Positions 36,637 to 47,239 are shown, counted from the stretch's first letter. The stretch is 64,000 nucleotides of DNA from Cyclobacteriaceae bacterium (GCA_019638395.1 JAHBTX010000003.1:310001-374000); one strand, 5' to 3'. Notes: a model not told the origin generated them from the sequence alone. Translations and numbers: made by a program.

Positions 36637-37143
36637 TCATTCACTCTTACAAACCCCTAAGCCGGTTCTGCCACTGGTTATGGATTTTGTAAACGATTGG
36701 CCAATGTTTCCACCAGCCAGAATTACATCGCGGCCCGGGCCGGTATCGGCTAAATGAATTTTAATGCAGGCCTCCAATTGTAAAAGCTGGGTATAGGTTA
36801 CTTCGGTTTCATTGGCAAGGCGGGTAAGTAGTGTTTCACTTTTCCCGGTTCTTGAGTCAACCGGGTTTAGCAGAGCGGCTATATCCGCATCGGCAGCACT
36901 CAAATCGCCCAAATGTAAATGCACGGGTAATTTATCCGTGCCATCGGTTCCCGTTAAGGAAACAGCTACTGAGGCCGTTCCATCCCTTCGTTCTTTAAAA
37001 ACAACTGTGCCGGATACAACATATTCCGAACCTTGTTGCAAGGCATAGGTTATCTCATTGCCCGTAAACTCCGAGGTGTTTTCACTTTCCTGGCAAGCGG
37101 TACTTATCAAACCAATCCAAACTACCCAAATAACTCGCTTCAT
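36637..37143 (-). CDS. Predicted lipoprotein with CHRD-like domain
   Basis: The 168-residue protein has a signal ending in STAC (lipobox) and a beta-rich domain with a repeated pattern: TYALQQGSEYVVSGTVVFKE, VHLHLGDLSAAD, then ACIKIHLAD and VILAGGNIGQ. The HLHLG stretch and strand order recall CHRD domains, which occur in secreted proteins. This is a loose fold-level similarity. It is a single gene, divergent from an LPP20-like lipoprotein gene. Confidence 0.55.
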   Translation of the reverse strand: MKRVIWVVWIGLISTACQESENTSEFTGNEITYALQQGSEYVVSGTVVFKERRDGTASVAVSLTGTDGTDKLPVHLHLGDLSAADADIAALLNPVDSRTGKSETLLTRLANETEVTYTQLLQLEACIKIHLADTGPGRDVILAGGNIGQSFTKSITSGRTGLGVCKSE

Positions 37144-37292
37144 CGTTGTAAGGTTTAATCGATTAAAATTAAAAAATATTATCAGAAATCATGTTTCTTG
37201 CTACCGTATTTAGCCTTACTCCGGTTTTAAAACCTGCATTTGGCATAGATATGGTATATTCGCTCTAACGATAATCAAGCAGCTTTTAATTT

Positions 37293-38666
37293 GTGAAACG
37301 TTTATTATTTATAAGTCTTTTAGTGGCCGGTTGCAGCCCCTCAATTAATACCAGCCTTAAATCGAACCTGCAAAACCCCAAACCCGATTGGTTAGCAGCT
37401 AAACCGGAGTTATCGGGGTATTATACCGGTGTTGGTCACAGCGCCAAAATGGGTACCAACAATTATATCCAATCGGCTAAGAAAAGTGCCTTGGAAGACC
37501 TTGTATCGCAAATAAAAGTAAATGTATCATCCACCTCGTTGCTTACGCAGATTGATAATAACAAGGAGTTTCAGGAAAAGTACGAGCAGATAATACAAAC
37601 CACCGCAGCCGATGAAATTCAGGAGTTTGAACAAGCCGGGGCGTGGGAAGATGATTTGAATTATTGGGTTTACTACAAACTAAGCAAACAGCGGTATAAA
37701 GAGATTAAAGATCAGCAAAAGCGCAATGCCATTACACTTGGGTTAGATTTTTTCACCAAAGCAAAAGAAGCCGAGCGCAACGGTGAACCGGTACTGTCGC
37801 TCGGATTTTATTACCAGGGTTTTAGGGCCATTGAAAAATACTTAGACGAGCCCATCCGCCTGGAGTATCAGGGCAAAGAAATTTTACTCACCAACGAAAT
37901 TGTTGCCGGCATGCAACTCTTATTAGATAAAATTTCCCTAACGACCGATCCGAAAGAGATGATGTTGAATCGCAGGCTTGCCCAGAATGATCTTTCGGTG
38001 TTGGCGCGCGTTACCGATAAAGCCTCCGGAAAACCAATTGCCGATTTACCGTTGGCTGCGGCCTTCGAAAAAGGAGCCGGAGATGTTTTTCCTACTTATA
38101 AAACCGATGCCAACGGGCAGGTAAAAATTCTACTTACTAAAATCAGCTCGCGCGATATGGAGCAAACCGTAGGTGTGAAGGTTGATATGATGAGTTTTGC
38201 AGGACAAACCCAGGATGAAATCTACTCGCTGGTAGCGCAAAAAATGGTAGTGCCCAAAGCGGTGGTATTAATGAAAGTACAACGACCGCTTGTTTACGTA
38301 ACAGCCATCGAAAAAAGTTTAGGCGTAACTAAATCCAATCAACAGCTTACCAACCGGATTAAAAATTACCTTGCTAACTCAGGCTTTGAGTTTACCGATG
38401 ATCGGGCTAAGGCCGAACTGTGGCTGGATGTAGATGCAAACTCCGAACGGGGCACACAATCCGGAAGTATTTTCATTACCTACGTTACGGCAGTAATCAA
38501 GGTATCTACTGCGCGCGACAATAAAGAAATTTACGCCACCACCTTAGATCGTATAAAAGGCTTTAGCCTGGATTTCGAACGGTCCAGTCAGGAAGCTTAT
38601 AATAAATCGCTGGAAACATTAAACAATGAAAAATTACCCGAACTGCTAAACGCAATTTTGCAGTAA
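37293..38666 (+). CDS. LPP20-like lipoprotein with C-terminal extension
   Basis: The 457-residue protein starts with GTG and has a short lipoprotein signal ending VAGC. The N-terminal domain (about 25-150) reads like LPP20: WLAAKPELSGYYTGVGHSA, then SAKKSALEDLVSQIKVNV. A TPR-like helical region, an Ig-like beta domain (about 240-330) and a domain with GVTKSNQQLTNRIKNYL follow. LPP20-type lipoproteins are envelope proteins of unknown detailed function. The next gene carries another LPP20-type domain, so the two may work together. Confidence 0.75.
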   Translation: MKRLLFISLLVAGCSPSINTSLKSNLQNPKPDWLAAKPELSGYYTGVGHSAKMGTNNYIQSAKKSALEDLVSQIKVNVSSTSLLTQIDNNKEFQEKYEQIIQTTAADEIQEFEQAGAWEDDLNYWVYYKLSKQRYKEIKDQQKRNAITLGLDFFTKAKEAERNGEPVLSLGFYYQGFRAIEKYLDEPIRLEYQGKEILLTNEIVAGMQLLLDKISLTTDPKEMMLNRRLAQNDLSVLARVTDKASGKPIADLPLAAAFEKGAGDVFPTYKTDANGQVKILLTKISSRDMEQTVGVKVDMMSFAGQTQDEIYSLVAQKMVVPKAVVLMKVQRPLVYVTAIEKSLGVTKSNQQLTNRIKNYLANSGFEFTDDRAKAELWLDVDANSERGTQSGSIFITYVTAVIKVSTARDNKEIYATTLDRIKGFSLDFERSSQEAYNKSLETLNNEKLPELLNAILQ

Positions 38667-38780
38667 AATGATTGATTTTGATGCATTTACAGGTATATGA
38701 GCGCGTAAAATCAAATTGATGTGAAGGTGTGGCCTGTTAATTGCATTGTTGTAAATTGCATAACCAAATTCAAACCTTAT

Positions 38781-39344
38781 ATGAAAAAGTTAAACTACGT
38801 TTCAATTGCTGTACTGGCAGCTGCTATAATTATTGCCGGTTGTAAAGGCAAAGAAAAAATTCCTGCTGGCGAAAAGGAAGTTATAGTACCCTGCTCAGGC
38901 TCGGATTATTTTACCACTTCCAAAGCATTCCGTGCCAACTCAATAGGCGAAAGTCAGGATCAGGTAACATCTAAAAAGAAAGCCCTAACCAATGCGCGCA
39001 ACGAATTGGCTCAGGCAATTAACACCACAGTTAAAACCGTTACCGATAACTATGTAAACTCGCGCGAGTTTAACAATAAAGAAGAAGTGGAGGAACGCTT
39101 TGAAAGTTTGAACCGCGAAGTAGTTGACCAGACTTTATCGGGCATTACTACCTTGTGCGAAAAGTTAATGAAAACAGAACAAGGCACTTACAAAACATAT
39201 GTAGCCATTGAACTTTCGGCCGATCAATTGGTATCTAAATACAACGAGCGCCTGAGCAAAGACGAGCGTTTGAAAATTGACTACGACTACGAAAAATTCA
39301 AAGAAACTTTCGAAAAAGAAATGGCTAAAATGGGTAATAAGTAA
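38781..39344 (+). CDS. LPP20-family lipoprotein
   Basis: The protein of 187 residues has a clear lipoprotein signal (VSIAVLAAAIIIAGC) followed by a domain with RANSIGESQDQVTSKKKALTN and later QGTYKTYVAIELSAD, matching the LPP20 pattern of a residue-rich helix and a YVAIEL strand. I chose the ATG at 38781; a GTG at 38721 would put 20 residues before the signal peptide. It lies about 115 bp after the larger LPP20-like gene and ends before a strong terminator, so the pair may form an operon. Confidence 0.78.
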   Translation: MKKLNYVSIAVLAAAIIIAGCKGKEKIPAGEKEVIVPCSGSDYFTTSKAFRANSIGESQDQVTSKKKALTNARNELAQAINTTVKTVTDNYVNSREFNNKEEVEERFESLNREVVDQTLSGITTLCEKLMKTEQGTYKTYVAIELSADQLVSKYNERLSKDERLKIDYDYEKFKETFEKEMAKMGNK

Positions 39345-39368
39345 TCCCAAACCTTTCTTTAGAAATCA

Positions 39369-39399
39369 AAATCCCGGCCTTGCCGGGATTTTTTGTTTT
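39369..39399 (+). terminator. Rho-independent terminator after the LPP20-like pair
   Basis: AAATCCCGGC (39369-39378) and GCCGGGATTT (39382-39391) form a perfect 10-bp stem around CTT, followed by TTTGTTTT. Confidence 0.92.
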
Positions 39400-39571
39400 A
39401 TGCCAACACTATTCTGAATAAAAGAGTGTTAAAGTCAGACAGAATTTTTATTTAAAACTCAAGTGCGCTGCCCCAACAAAATGGCGATCAAGTATTTTTT
39501 AAACGGCTTCGACTTATTTTTTTTGGCTCTTATTAATATCCAGTATATTGATGTTTAAAATCTAACCCATA

Positions 39572-42500
39572 ATGCGCCTGTTATTAGTTATTGCCTGCAT
39601 AAGTGTTACCCATTATGGCTATACACAACAAAGAAAAAATCAAAGCCCATCAGTTTCTGCCACAGTTGACTTCAACGAAATCTACAAGCCGGCTAAATGG
39701 CGAAGTATCGGGCCGTTTCGGGGTGGCCGGTCGGTAACAGCATCGGGTGTAGTGGGCGATATCAATACCTACTACATGGGCACTACCGGTGGCGGGCTTT
39801 GGAAAACAGACGATATTGGTCTCACCTGGAGAAATATTTCAGATGGCTTTTTTAAAACCGGATCGGTTGGTGCGGTAGCAGTTTCAGAAAGCGATCCAAA
39901 TGTAGTTTATGTTGGTATGGGCGAACATGCGGTACGCGGTGTAATGACGCACCATGGCGATGGTGTTTATAAATCTACCGATGCCGGTAAAACATGGACT
40001 AAGCTTGGACTTGATGCCACGCAACACATCGCGCGCATTGCCATCCACCCGAAAGATCCCAACATTGTTTACGTGGCAGCTCAAGGAGCACTCTATAGCC
40101 ACACGAGCGAACGCGGTGTTTATAAATCGACAGATGGTGGTACAACCTGGACTAAAGTGTTGTACGTAGATAATAAAACCGGATGCGTGGAATTATCGCT
40201 TGATATGAACAACCCGCGTGTACTCTATGCAGCCATGAATGAATACGGTCGTTTGCCCTGGAAGGTAATAAGCGGGGGCGAGGGCAGTGGTTTATACAAA
40301 TCGACTGATGAAGGCACTACCTGGAAGAAAATTCACACAGGCTTACCCAAAGCGTTAGGCAAGATGGCCGTGTCGGTAAGTCGTGCCAATTCCGATAAAG
40401 TGTATTTGTTGTTGGAAAGTGATTCCGACAAAGAGTGGGGTGGTTTATTTGTTTCAAACAATGCCGGTGAAAGTTGGAGCCGTGTTAGTGACGATCATCG
40501 GTTGATTCAGCGGGCCTGGTATTACATCGAAGTGTTTGCCGATCCTAAAAATGAAAATACAGTTTATGTGCTAAGTGCACCGGCCTTGCGATCAGAAGAT
40601 GGTGGCAAAACGTGGGAAGACCTTTCCGGAACACACGGTGATTTTCACGATCTGTGGATTAATCCGCATAACTCCCGCAATATGATAATTGCTAACGATG
40701 GCGGGGCTGCCATAAGCGTAAACTATGGCAAAACATGGTCTCATCAGGATAACATGCCTACTGCCCAATTTTATCGCATCAATGTCGATAATCAATTTCC
40801 CTATCGCATCTATGCCGGCCAGCAAGACAACACTTCAGTTTCAATTGCCAGTCGCGAGTTAGGTGGTTGGGCAATAACACCCCGCAGTTGGACTTATTCG
40901 GCTGGTGGTGAAAGTGCATTCCTTGCCTTTAATCCCGATGATCCACGTTTTGTTTTAGGTGGAAGTTACCAAGGCACAATTGAAGTTTTAGATACCAAAG
41001 CACATGCAGGTACTAATATTATGGCTGCACCCATCCAATATCTGGGTATGGATGCGAAAGACATGAAATACCGCTTCAACTGGAATGCCCCCATCATCTG
41101 GTCGAAACATGAACCCAACACCTATTACCACGGTGCTCAAAAGTTGTTGCGTACAACGGATATGGGTAAAACGTGGACGGAAGCATCGCCCGATCTTACC
41201 CGAAACGAAAAATCAAAACAAGGAAAAGGCGGTGGCCCTTATACTAACGAAGCTGTGGGTGCCGAGAATTACGGAACACTTAGCTATGTAGTGGAATCGC
41301 CACATGAAAAAGGTGTAATCTGGACCAGCAGCGATGATGGCTATGTGCAGCTTACGCGCGATAACGGTGCAACCTGGCAGAATATAACACCGATTGGTTT
41401 AGCCGAGTGCTTGATTAATGCTATTGAAGTTTCGCCCCACGATAAAGCAACAGCTTACATCGCTACAACACGTTATAAGTTTAATGATCATACTCCCGCT
41501 ATTTATAAAACAACGGATTACGGAAAAACCTGGACAAAAATTGTAAACGGAATTGCAAACAATGCCTTTACCCGCGTAGTTCGGGAAGATGATAAGCGCA
41601 AGGATTTATTATTTGCCGGTACGGAGTTAGGTGTATTTGTTTCGTTTAATGGTGGCAAAGAGTGGTCTTCGTTTCAACTTAATTTGCCCGTTACCCCTAT
41701 TACGGATTTACGCATTCATCAAAATGATTTGATTGCAGCCACATCGGGTCGGTCTTTCTGGATTTTTGATGATCTTACATTAATCCGCCAGCATAAGCCT
41801 GAGATAACATTCAACTTATATCAACCTGAAGATGTGGTATTGGTTAATGGTGGTAGCCAGTTAGATGGCTCATCAGATGGTACTAACCCCTATGCTGGTG
41901 TAAACCCGGCCACAGGAGCCGTGTTGTATTACGTCCTACCCGAATTAAAATCAACCGAGCATATCACCATCGACATAAAAGATGCACAAGGAAATCTGGT
42001 TCGGTCGTTCACCTCGTTGCGTGATACGCTTTTTCAGGAACGCGATGGCGGCCCACCAGCAGAGCCAACCTTATCAAAAGAGAAAGGATTAAACCGATTT
42101 GTATGGAACTTGCGTTACCCCACTATTTCCGGAATTGCCGGCACGTATATGGAGGCGAGCTTCAGAGGGCACAAAGCAATACCCGGCAAATATGCAGTGG
42201 TGTTAACGGCCGGTGCACAAACGGCAACGGTTTCATTTAGCATTTTATCAAATCCGTTGTACACAACCGATGCAAAAACATATACCGAGTACCACGAAAC
42301 CATGCTGAGTATGGAAACGGCAGTTTCAAACATGCATAAGCTGGTTACTTCGCTCCATGAAAAACAACTTCAATTGGATAAGATATTAGAACAACTTCCT
42401 GCCGATTCAAAGTTTGAATCTATTAAGCAGGAAGGAACCGCACTAAGCGCACGGATGAAGCAATGGGATGAAGACATGGTGCAACGGAAATCCAAAGCGT

Positions 42501-42733
42501 ATGATGATGTAGAGAATTTCCCGAACAAGTTTACAGCCGATTACCTGTTTCTGATTAATCAAACGGAAAGTGATATTCCACGGGTTAACAAGCCTTCCCT
42601 TGATTTACTGGCTGAGTACACAGCTAAGTGGAAGTTATTGGAGGCTCGGGCCAATGAGTTTTTACAAAAAGATATTCCTATCCTGAATAAGAAATTATGG
42701 GATGCGGGAATAGGGGCTGTGTGGATTAAATAA
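39572..42733 (+). CDS. VPS10/sortilin-like BNR-repeat protein
   Basis: The 1053-residue protein has a signal peptide ([17 protein letters not shown]) and a large propeller region with at least nine Asp-box motifs of the S-x-D-x-G-x-T-W type, such as [24 protein letters not shown] and TTDYGKTW (residues about 60-730). A beta-sandwich domain follows (about 760-900), then a C-terminal helical segment. Proteins of this build are often annotated as glycosyl hydrolases or sortilin-type, but no sialidase catalytic set was identified. It has no T9SS sorting domain. The location is presumably periplasmic or outer-surface. Confidence 0.85.
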   Translation: MRLLLVIACISVTHYGYTQQRKNQSPSVSATVDFNEIYKPAKWRSIGPFRGGRSVTASGVVGDINTYYMGTTGGGLWKTDDIGLTWRNISDGFFKTGSVGAVAVSESDPNVVYVGMGEHAVRGVMTHHGDGVYKSTDAGKTWTKLGLDATQHIARIAIHPKDPNIVYVAAQGALYSHTSERGVYKSTDGGTTWTKVLYVDNKTGCVELSLDMNNPRVLYAAMNEYGRLPWKVISGGEGSGLYKSTDEGTTWKKIHTGLPKALGKMAVSVSRANSDKVYLLLESDSDKEWGGLFVSNNAGESWSRVSDDHRLIQRAWYYIEVFADPKNENTVYVLSAPALRSEDGGKTWEDLSGTHGDFHDLWINPHNSRNMIIANDGGAAISVNYGKTWSHQDNMPTAQFYRINVDNQFPYRIYAGQQDNTSVSIASRELGGWAITPRSWTYSAGGESAFLAFNPDDPRFVLGGSYQGTIEVLDTKAHAGTNIMAAPIQYLGMDAKDMKYRFNWNAPIIWSKHEPNTYYHGAQKLLRTTDMGKTWTEASPDLTRNEKSKQGKGGGPYTNEAVGAENYGTLSYVVESPHEKGVIWTSSDDGYVQLTRDNGATWQNITPIGLAECLINAIEVSPHDKATAYIATTRYKFNDHTPAIYKTTDYGKTWTKIVNGIANNAFTRVVREDDKRKDLLFAGTELGVFVSFNGGKEWSSFQLNLPVTPITDLRIHQNDLIAATSGRSFWIFDDLTLIRQHKPEITFNLYQPEDVVLVNGGSQLDGSSDGTNPYAGVNPATGAVLYYVLPELKSTEHITIDIKDAQGNLVRSFTSLRDTLFQERDGGPPAEPTLSKEKGLNRFVWNLRYPTISGIAGTYMEASFRGHKAIPGKYAVVLTAGAQTATVSFSILSNPLYTTDAKTYTEYHETMLSMETAVSNMHKLVTSLHEKQLQLDKILEQLPADSKFESIKQEGTALSARMKQWDEDMVQRKSKAYDDVENFPNKFTADYLFLINQTESDIPRVNKPSLDLLAEYTAKWKLLEARANEFLQKDIPILNKKLWDAGIGAVWIK

Positions 42734-42801
42734 TTAATTGAATCAGGTGTTCGAGTTGCTCAACAAAATATCAAGCAGCCAGAAGTCTATCATATTACAC
42801 G

Positions 42802-43206
42802 ATAGCCGGTTATTCTAAGACACCACTTTCAAAGAAACTGGGCATAAAGGCCGGGTTGAAACTATTTGTATTACAGGAACCGGATGGTTATTGGGAGTGG
42901 TTGGCCCCTTTGCCCGATGTTATAGTTGTTCAAAAACCTGCAAAAGAAACGATAGACTTTGCCCATGTTTTTATTCAATCACAAAAAGATTTTGAAAAAG
43001 CATTCAGCAGGCTTAAGCCAATATTAACTAAGTCGGGTATGGTATGGGTTTCGTGGCCCAAGAAGTCGTCTGGAATTGTTACCGATCTGGATGAAAATAA
43101 AATCCGCGAATTCGGTTTAGCGAATGGATTAGTAGATGTAAAGGTTTGTGCGGTGGACGATACGTGGTCGGGCTTGAAGTTTGTGTATCGAATTAAAGAT
43201 CGATAA
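42802..43206 (+). CDS. DUF3052 family protein with no canonical start codon
   Basis: The C-terminal 116 residues can start at TTG 42856, but the same frame continues upstream with IAGYSKTPLSKKLGIKAG, the conserved DUF3052 N-terminus (GYSxxPLxKKLGIKxG). The codon in the position expected for ATG is ATA at 42802-42804, and the frame has no ATG, GTG or TTG between the upstream stop near 42738 and 42856. Either translation begins at ATA, or the gene has lost its start, or a base is wrong. The family's function is unknown. Confidence 0.75.
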   Translation: MAGYSKTPLSKKLGIKAGLKLFVLQEPDGYWEWLAPLPDVIVVQKPAKETIDFAHVFIQSQKDFEKAFSRLKPILTKSGMVWVSWPKKSSGIVTDLDENKIREFGLANGLVDVKVCAVDDTWSGLKFVYRIKDR

Positions 43207-43224
43207 GCTTTGAAAGACTTAAAA

Positions 43225-43272
43225 GGCGTCAGACCGGTTTACGCCTTTGTTAACTATCGGTCGTCAGACGCC
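43225..43272. terminator. Hairpin between convergent DUF3052 and CAP genes
   Basis: GGCGTC-A-GACCG (43225-43236) pairs with CGGTC-GTCA-GACGCC (43258-43272). An inner alternative stem, AAGGCGT with ACGCCTT, lies at 43223-43247. The hairpin lies between the two stop codons and probably serves both genes. Confidence 0.6.
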
Positions 43273-43288
43273 TACAGGATTGTACCCT

Positions 43289-43849
43289 CTAAAACCGCTC
43301 CGCAAAATCCATCACACAATTGGTACGATACGTTTTGTGAGGTTCGATGGCGATGCCTATCCATTGATATTTGGGTTCTAAAATATTTTTGCGATGGCCA
43401 AGCGATTCAATGCCATCATCAATTAATAATTGCATTACAAAATCGAGGGCACTGGTTTGGCCATAAGCACAATTTTCGGCTATCATACCCATGGCTTTTG
43501 ATTGCGTGCGTACCCGAATATGAAACGGTGTTCCATCGGTGCTTTCGTGGCCGGTGCTCCCGGTTGTACCCATATCGTTTGCATGATACCGCGCTACTTT
43601 AACTAATGCATCGGCAACTTGCAACGCGCCCATCGGTTTGGTTTGTTTCAAATCCTGCAGCAACGATTTGGCGTACCGGTTTTTCTCAAGCCCGTTTTCT
43701 TTGATGTAAGGTAGGGCATACTTGCTGGTAAATTTTTGTGGATTGGTACGCACAGCATTTAATAATGTTAATACTTCCTGCTCCTGATTTTGGGCAAGGG
43801 ATGAAATCACAGCCAATAAGTGAAAGGAAAGAATTAAGCCCTTAATCAT
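43289..43849 (-). CDS. Secreted CAP-domain (SCP/PR1-like) protein
   Basis: The 186-residue protein has a signal peptide (ILSFHLLAVISSLAQ) and a CAP fold with LLNAVRTNPQKF, ARYHANDMGTTGSTGHES, AENCAYG, and SLGHRKNILEPKYQWIGIAI. The two conserved histidines and the glutamate of the CAP cavity (HANDM, ENC, GHRKN) are present. Bacterial CAP proteins are extracellular or envelope proteins of uncertain activity. Confidence 0.9.
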   Translation of the reverse strand: MIKGLILSFHLLAVISSLAQNQEQEVLTLLNAVRTNPQKFTSKYALPYIKENGLEKNRYAKSLLQDLKQTKPMGALQVADALVKVARYHANDMGTTGSTGHESTDGTPFHIRVRTQSKAMGMIAENCAYGQTSALDFVMQLLIDDGIESLGHRKNILEPKYQWIGIAIEPHKTYRTNCVMDFAERF

Positions 43850-43927
43850 ATCGATGTACCTTTAATGCAATGTCCATAATTGCCAATTGATCCCGATAAA
43901 TATCAGGATTGCCTATTGTCAACTTAC

Positions 43928-45280
43928 CTATGATATCCCCAATCGTTTCTGTATGTCTTCCAACGAAACACCTTTTGTTTCAGGAAAACGGGTAAGTACC
44001 CATATTAATTGCAGTGTCATTATAAAAGCAAAGAAAGCAAAGATGATCCACGGATCGTCTTTCACAATTCCTGCTTTTGCATCTAAGAATACCGGCATAA
44101 TCAATGTAATAATGGCAGCAAACACCCAATGCACGCTTGCTCCAAACGATTGTCCTAATGCCCGCGATTTGTTTGGAAAAATTTCTGAGATAAAAACCCA
44201 AATTACCGCACCCTGGCCAACGGCATGCGCAGCGATAAAAAGTAGCAGAAAGGTCATCAGAAATAATTCACCCGATCCGAAATAGAATGCATAGGCCACC
44301 ATCGATAAACTGATTATATAACCGATTGAACCGAGCAGCATCAGATTTTTTCTTCCCGTGCGATCAATCAGGTATAATCCTACGAAAGTGAAAATGAGAT
44401 TGATGCCACCAATGGCAATGGAATTAAACAGCGAATCTTTGGCTGCTAACCCGGCACGTTCCAGAATTTCGGGCGCATAGTACAAAATAAAATTAATACC
44501 CGATAGTTGGTTGAAGAAGGCAATGAAAAAAGCCAACAGGATAGGCTTTGTTAACCGCTTGCTGAAAAATTCTTTCAGCGAATGATTACCTGAATCAGCC
44601 TTGTTCGATTCTGTAATTTCGCGTATAGCGGTATCGGTATCAGGTGTGCCCAAATCAATCAATACTTTTTTAGCTTTTATAAGATCGTTCTTACGTGTAA
44701 TTAACCAGCGTGGACTTTCCGGAATGCGAAGCACCAATACGGTATAAGCCAATGCAGGTATGGCTTCCACGCCCAACATCCAACGCCAATCATTTGCCCC
44801 GCTAAAGCCAATCAGAAAATAGTTAGATAAAAATGCGATCAGTATTCCGAATACAATATTGAATTGATACATGGCCACTAATCGCCCCCGAATAGCCGAT
44901 GTGGAAATTTCGGCAATGTAAGTGGGTGCAACCACCGATGAAACGCCTACGCCAATTCCACCTATAAAACGAAAAAAGGAAAACGAATACGCATCAGGAG
45001 CTAAGGCAGAGCCTATGGCACTGATAGAATACAAAGCTCCAATCCAGAATAATATTTTTTTTCGGCCGTATTTTTCGGTAGGGCCACCACCAAACAGGGC
45101 ACCCAGCACCGTGCCCCACAGTGCCATCGACATAATAAAAAATCCATGAAACCAGGGCGAAGTGTTCCACAGTTCTTTAATGGGTTGGTTAGCTCCGGAA
45201 ATTACTACCGTATCGAAGCCAAAGAGAAAACCAGCCATGGCGGCTACTACAGAGTTTAGCAGTGTTTGACGGGCATTCAT
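43928..45280 (-). CDS. Sugar porter family MFS transporter
   Basis: The 450-residue membrane protein has twelve predicted helices and the family motifs: GFLFGFDTVVISG at the N-terminus, EKYGRKK between helices 2 and 3, PESPRW before the central loop, DRTGRKN in the second half and PETKG near the C-terminus. It is close to XylE/GalP-type proton-sugar symporters. The substrate is not predictable from sequence. No sugar catabolic genes are adjacent. Confidence 0.92.
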   Translation of the reverse strand: MNARQTLLNSVVAAMAGFLFGFDTVVISGANQPIKELWNTSPWFHGFFIMSMALWGTVLGALFGGGPTEKYGRKKILFWIGALYSISAIGSALAPDAYSFSFFRFIGGIGVGVSSVVAPTYIAEISTSAIRGRLVAMYQFNIVFGILIAFLSNYFLIGFSGANDWRWMLGVEAIPALAYTVLVLRIPESPRWLITRKNDLIKAKKVLIDLGTPDTDTAIREITESNKADSGNHSLKEFFSKRLTKPILLAFFIAFFNQLSGINFILYYAPEILERAGLAAKDSLFNSIAIGGINLIFTFVGLYLIDRTGRKNLMLLGSIGYIISLSMVAYAFYFGSGELFLMTFLLLFIAAHAVGQGAVIWVFISEIFPNKSRALGQSFGASVHWVFAAIITLIMPVFLDAKAGIVKDDPWIIFAFFAFIMTLQLIWVLTRFPETKGVSLEDIQKRLGIS

Positions 45281-45343
45281 GGTTGAATTGGGTTAGCTTT
45301 ATTACGTTTCAAACAATCCGGAATAGTAGCGAGCCTGAATGGA

Positions 45344-45985
45344 CTATTTCCAATTGGCCGGATCAAGTCGCCACGACTTTACATAGATCAACTGGTCTTC
45401 ATTCAGGTACTGATTTTTTACTGCCTCGGTAAGCAAATGATTGAAATCGCTCAGACACACCAACGGAATTTTAGCATCGGCAAAATTATTCTCGGCCGTT
45501 TCAAAACCATAGGTAAAAATAGCAGCCATACCAATCACTTTTCCACCGGCATCCTGCATGGTCTGCGCGGCTTTAAGCGAACTGCCACCGGTTGAAATCA
45601 GGTCTTCAATCAAAACCACACGGGTTCCTTTATCAAACTTACCTTCAATCAGGTTACCCATGCCATGTTCTTTTGGTTTGGGGCGCACATACACAAAGGG
45701 TAGTTCAAGCAAGTCAGCCACAAGCGCACCTTGTGGAATACCGGCAGTTGCCACACCGGCAATGCATTCTACTTTTTCGAAATGGCGGGTAATAACCTGC
45801 GCCAGGCTTTCTTTTATGTAAGAGCGAATAATGGGATACGATAATGCCAACCGGTTATCGCAATAGATGGGTGATTTCCATCCTGAACTCCAGGTAAATG
45901 GTTGTTTATGATTTATTTTAATTGCTCCTATTTGCAAGAGGCGTGAAGCTACCGGCCCCGCGGTTTCCAATTCAATTTTTACCAT
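45344..45985 (-). CDS. pyrE: Orotate phosphoribosyltransferase
   Basis: The 213-residue protein has the PRPP-binding motif VVLIEDLISTGGSS, the catalytic-loop sequence YVRPKPKEHGMGNLIEG and an N-terminal FTWSSGWKSPIYCDNR that binds orotate. It makes orotidine monophosphate in pyrimidine synthesis. It is divergent from a NUDIX gene, and the roughly 100 bp between them hold the promoters. Confidence 0.96.
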   Translation of the reverse strand: MVKIELETAGPVASRLLQIGAIKINHKQPFTWSSGWKSPIYCDNRLALSYPIIRSYIKESLAQVITRHFEKVECIAGVATAGIPQGALVADLLELPFVYVRPKPKEHGMGNLIEGKFDKGTRVVLIEDLISTGGSSLKAAQTMQDAGGKVIGMAAIFTYGFETAENNFADAKIPLVCLSDFNHLLTEAVKNQYLNEDQLIYVKSWRLDPANWK

Positions 45986-46084
45986 AGTGCAAGGTATTCA
46001 GAACCCTTGAATTTATTACAGAAGGGTTGATTGATTGCGAATAATTTATGTTTTTGCAAAGCGAAAACCCGAACCCCGGAGTGC

Positions 46085-46774
46085 ATGAACTTATTTGTAA
46101 ACGACATTCCTATCCATATTCTGCATCCGGACGAAACGCCCCCGTCAGGTCATGTTAATTTTGAGGTAGATGCTGCTGCTGAGGAAATAACAAAGGCCAA
46201 ACTTATTCACCATGTTTGGATAAAAAACGTAAGTGTTCTTGATTTTAGCCTGGTGTTGGATCTGATTAATTCCAAGGTACCCACCAACCTGTTTACGCTT
46301 TATATAACGCCTAACGATTATGAAGCACTTAAACTTTCGCTTACGCAGAAATTTAAGGTAATAAAAGCAGCCGGTGGCCTGGTGCGCAAGAAAGACAAGT
46401 TCCTGATGATTTACCGCATGAAGAAGTGGGACTTACCCAAAGGCAAAAAAGAATCGGGCGAGCGTAATAAAGAAACTGCTGTACGCGAAGTAGAGGAAGA
46501 ATGTAACATTAGTGTGAAGTTGGGTAAGCGCCTGTGCACCACCTGGCATACCTACACCATGAATAAAAACAATATGTTGAAAAAAACACGGTGGTTTGTT
46601 ATGGACGTAATAGACGACTCGCGCATTAAACCCAGCCTGGAAGAAGATATTGAAGAAATCAGGTGGATGACCCAAAAAGAAGTTTATCACGCCCTTGAGA
46701 ATTCCTATAAATCAATCCGGTTTGTGTTCGAAGCGTACTATCACCAGAAAGAAAAGAAGAACTTACCCGGTTAA
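46085..46774 (+). CDS. NUDIX hydrolase with N-terminal extension
   Basis: The protein of about 229 residues has an N-terminal domain of about 95 residues of unknown type, then a NUDIX domain with the box GKKESGERNKETAVREVEEE (about 119-141, fitting G-x5-E-x7-RE-x-x-EE). I chose ATG 46085; a TTG at 46031 would extend it by 18 residues that look non-coding. The substrate is unknown. Confidence 0.88.
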   Translation: MNLFVNDIPIHILHPDETPPSGHVNFEVDAAAEEITKAKLIHHVWIKNVSVLDFSLVLDLINSKVPTNLFTLYITPNDYEALKLSLTQKFKVIKAAGGLVRKKDKFLMIYRMKKWDLPKGKKESGERNKETAVREVEEECNISVKLGKRLCTTWHTYTMNKNNMLKKTRWFVMDVIDDSRIKPSLEEDIEEIRWMTQKEVYHALENSYKSIRFVFEAYYHQKEKKNLPG

Positions 46775-46783
46775 TGTTTCGGA

Positions 46784-47239
46784 TTAGATTTTATACGGAA
46801 TAAGTGACGATACATCGCCATTATAGCGGTGTACTTCGCGAATAATGCTTGAGCTAATAGCTGCAAAGGCTGGCGAGGTAATCAGAAAAACAGATTCTAA
46901 CTCCGGATTAAGTTGGCGGTTTACCTGTGCAATGCTGTTTTCATATTCAAAATCGGTAGTGTTGCGCAAGCCTCGAAGCAGGTAACGCGCACCGTTACGT
47001 TTGGCAAAGGCAGCCGTTAGTTCAGAAAATGTTTGAACGGAAATGCGTGGCTCATCGGTAAATGTTTCCTTTATCTTCTCTACCATAAACTCGATGGGGA
47101 AGTAGCGTTGGCTTTTGGCACTGTTATAACCGATGGCTACAATAATTTCATCAAAAAGCGCTAATCCGCGCAACACAATATCCTGATGGCCTTTGGTAAA
47201 AGGATCGAACGAGCCGGGAAATATAGCTATGCGTTTCAC
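46784..47239 (-). CDS. coaD: Phosphopantetheine adenylyltransferase
   Basis: The 151-residue enzyme has the nucleotidyltransferase motif GSFDPFTKGHQD, with H18 of the (T/H)xGH site, plus YLLRGLRNTTDFEYE and the second signature SSSIIREV near the C-terminus. It makes dephospho-CoA in coenzyme A synthesis. It overlaps the DUF3822 gene by four bases (ATGA), a pairing typical of Bacteroidota. Confidence 0.96.
   Translation of the reverse strand: MKRIAIFPGSFDPFTKGHQDIVLRGLALFDEIIVAIGYNSAKSQRYFPIEFMVEKIKETFTDEPRISVQTFSELTAAFAKRNGARYLLRGLRNTTDFEYENSIAQVNRQLNPELESVFLITSPAFAAISSSIIREVHRYNGDVSSLIPYKI

Noticed and set aside
43890..43909. Imperfect palindrome ATCCCGAT-AAAT-ATCAGGAT between the sugar porter and CAP genes
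   Set aside because: It has one mismatch and no T tract. Similar short palindromes are common in such genomes, so I do not claim a terminator or mobile element.
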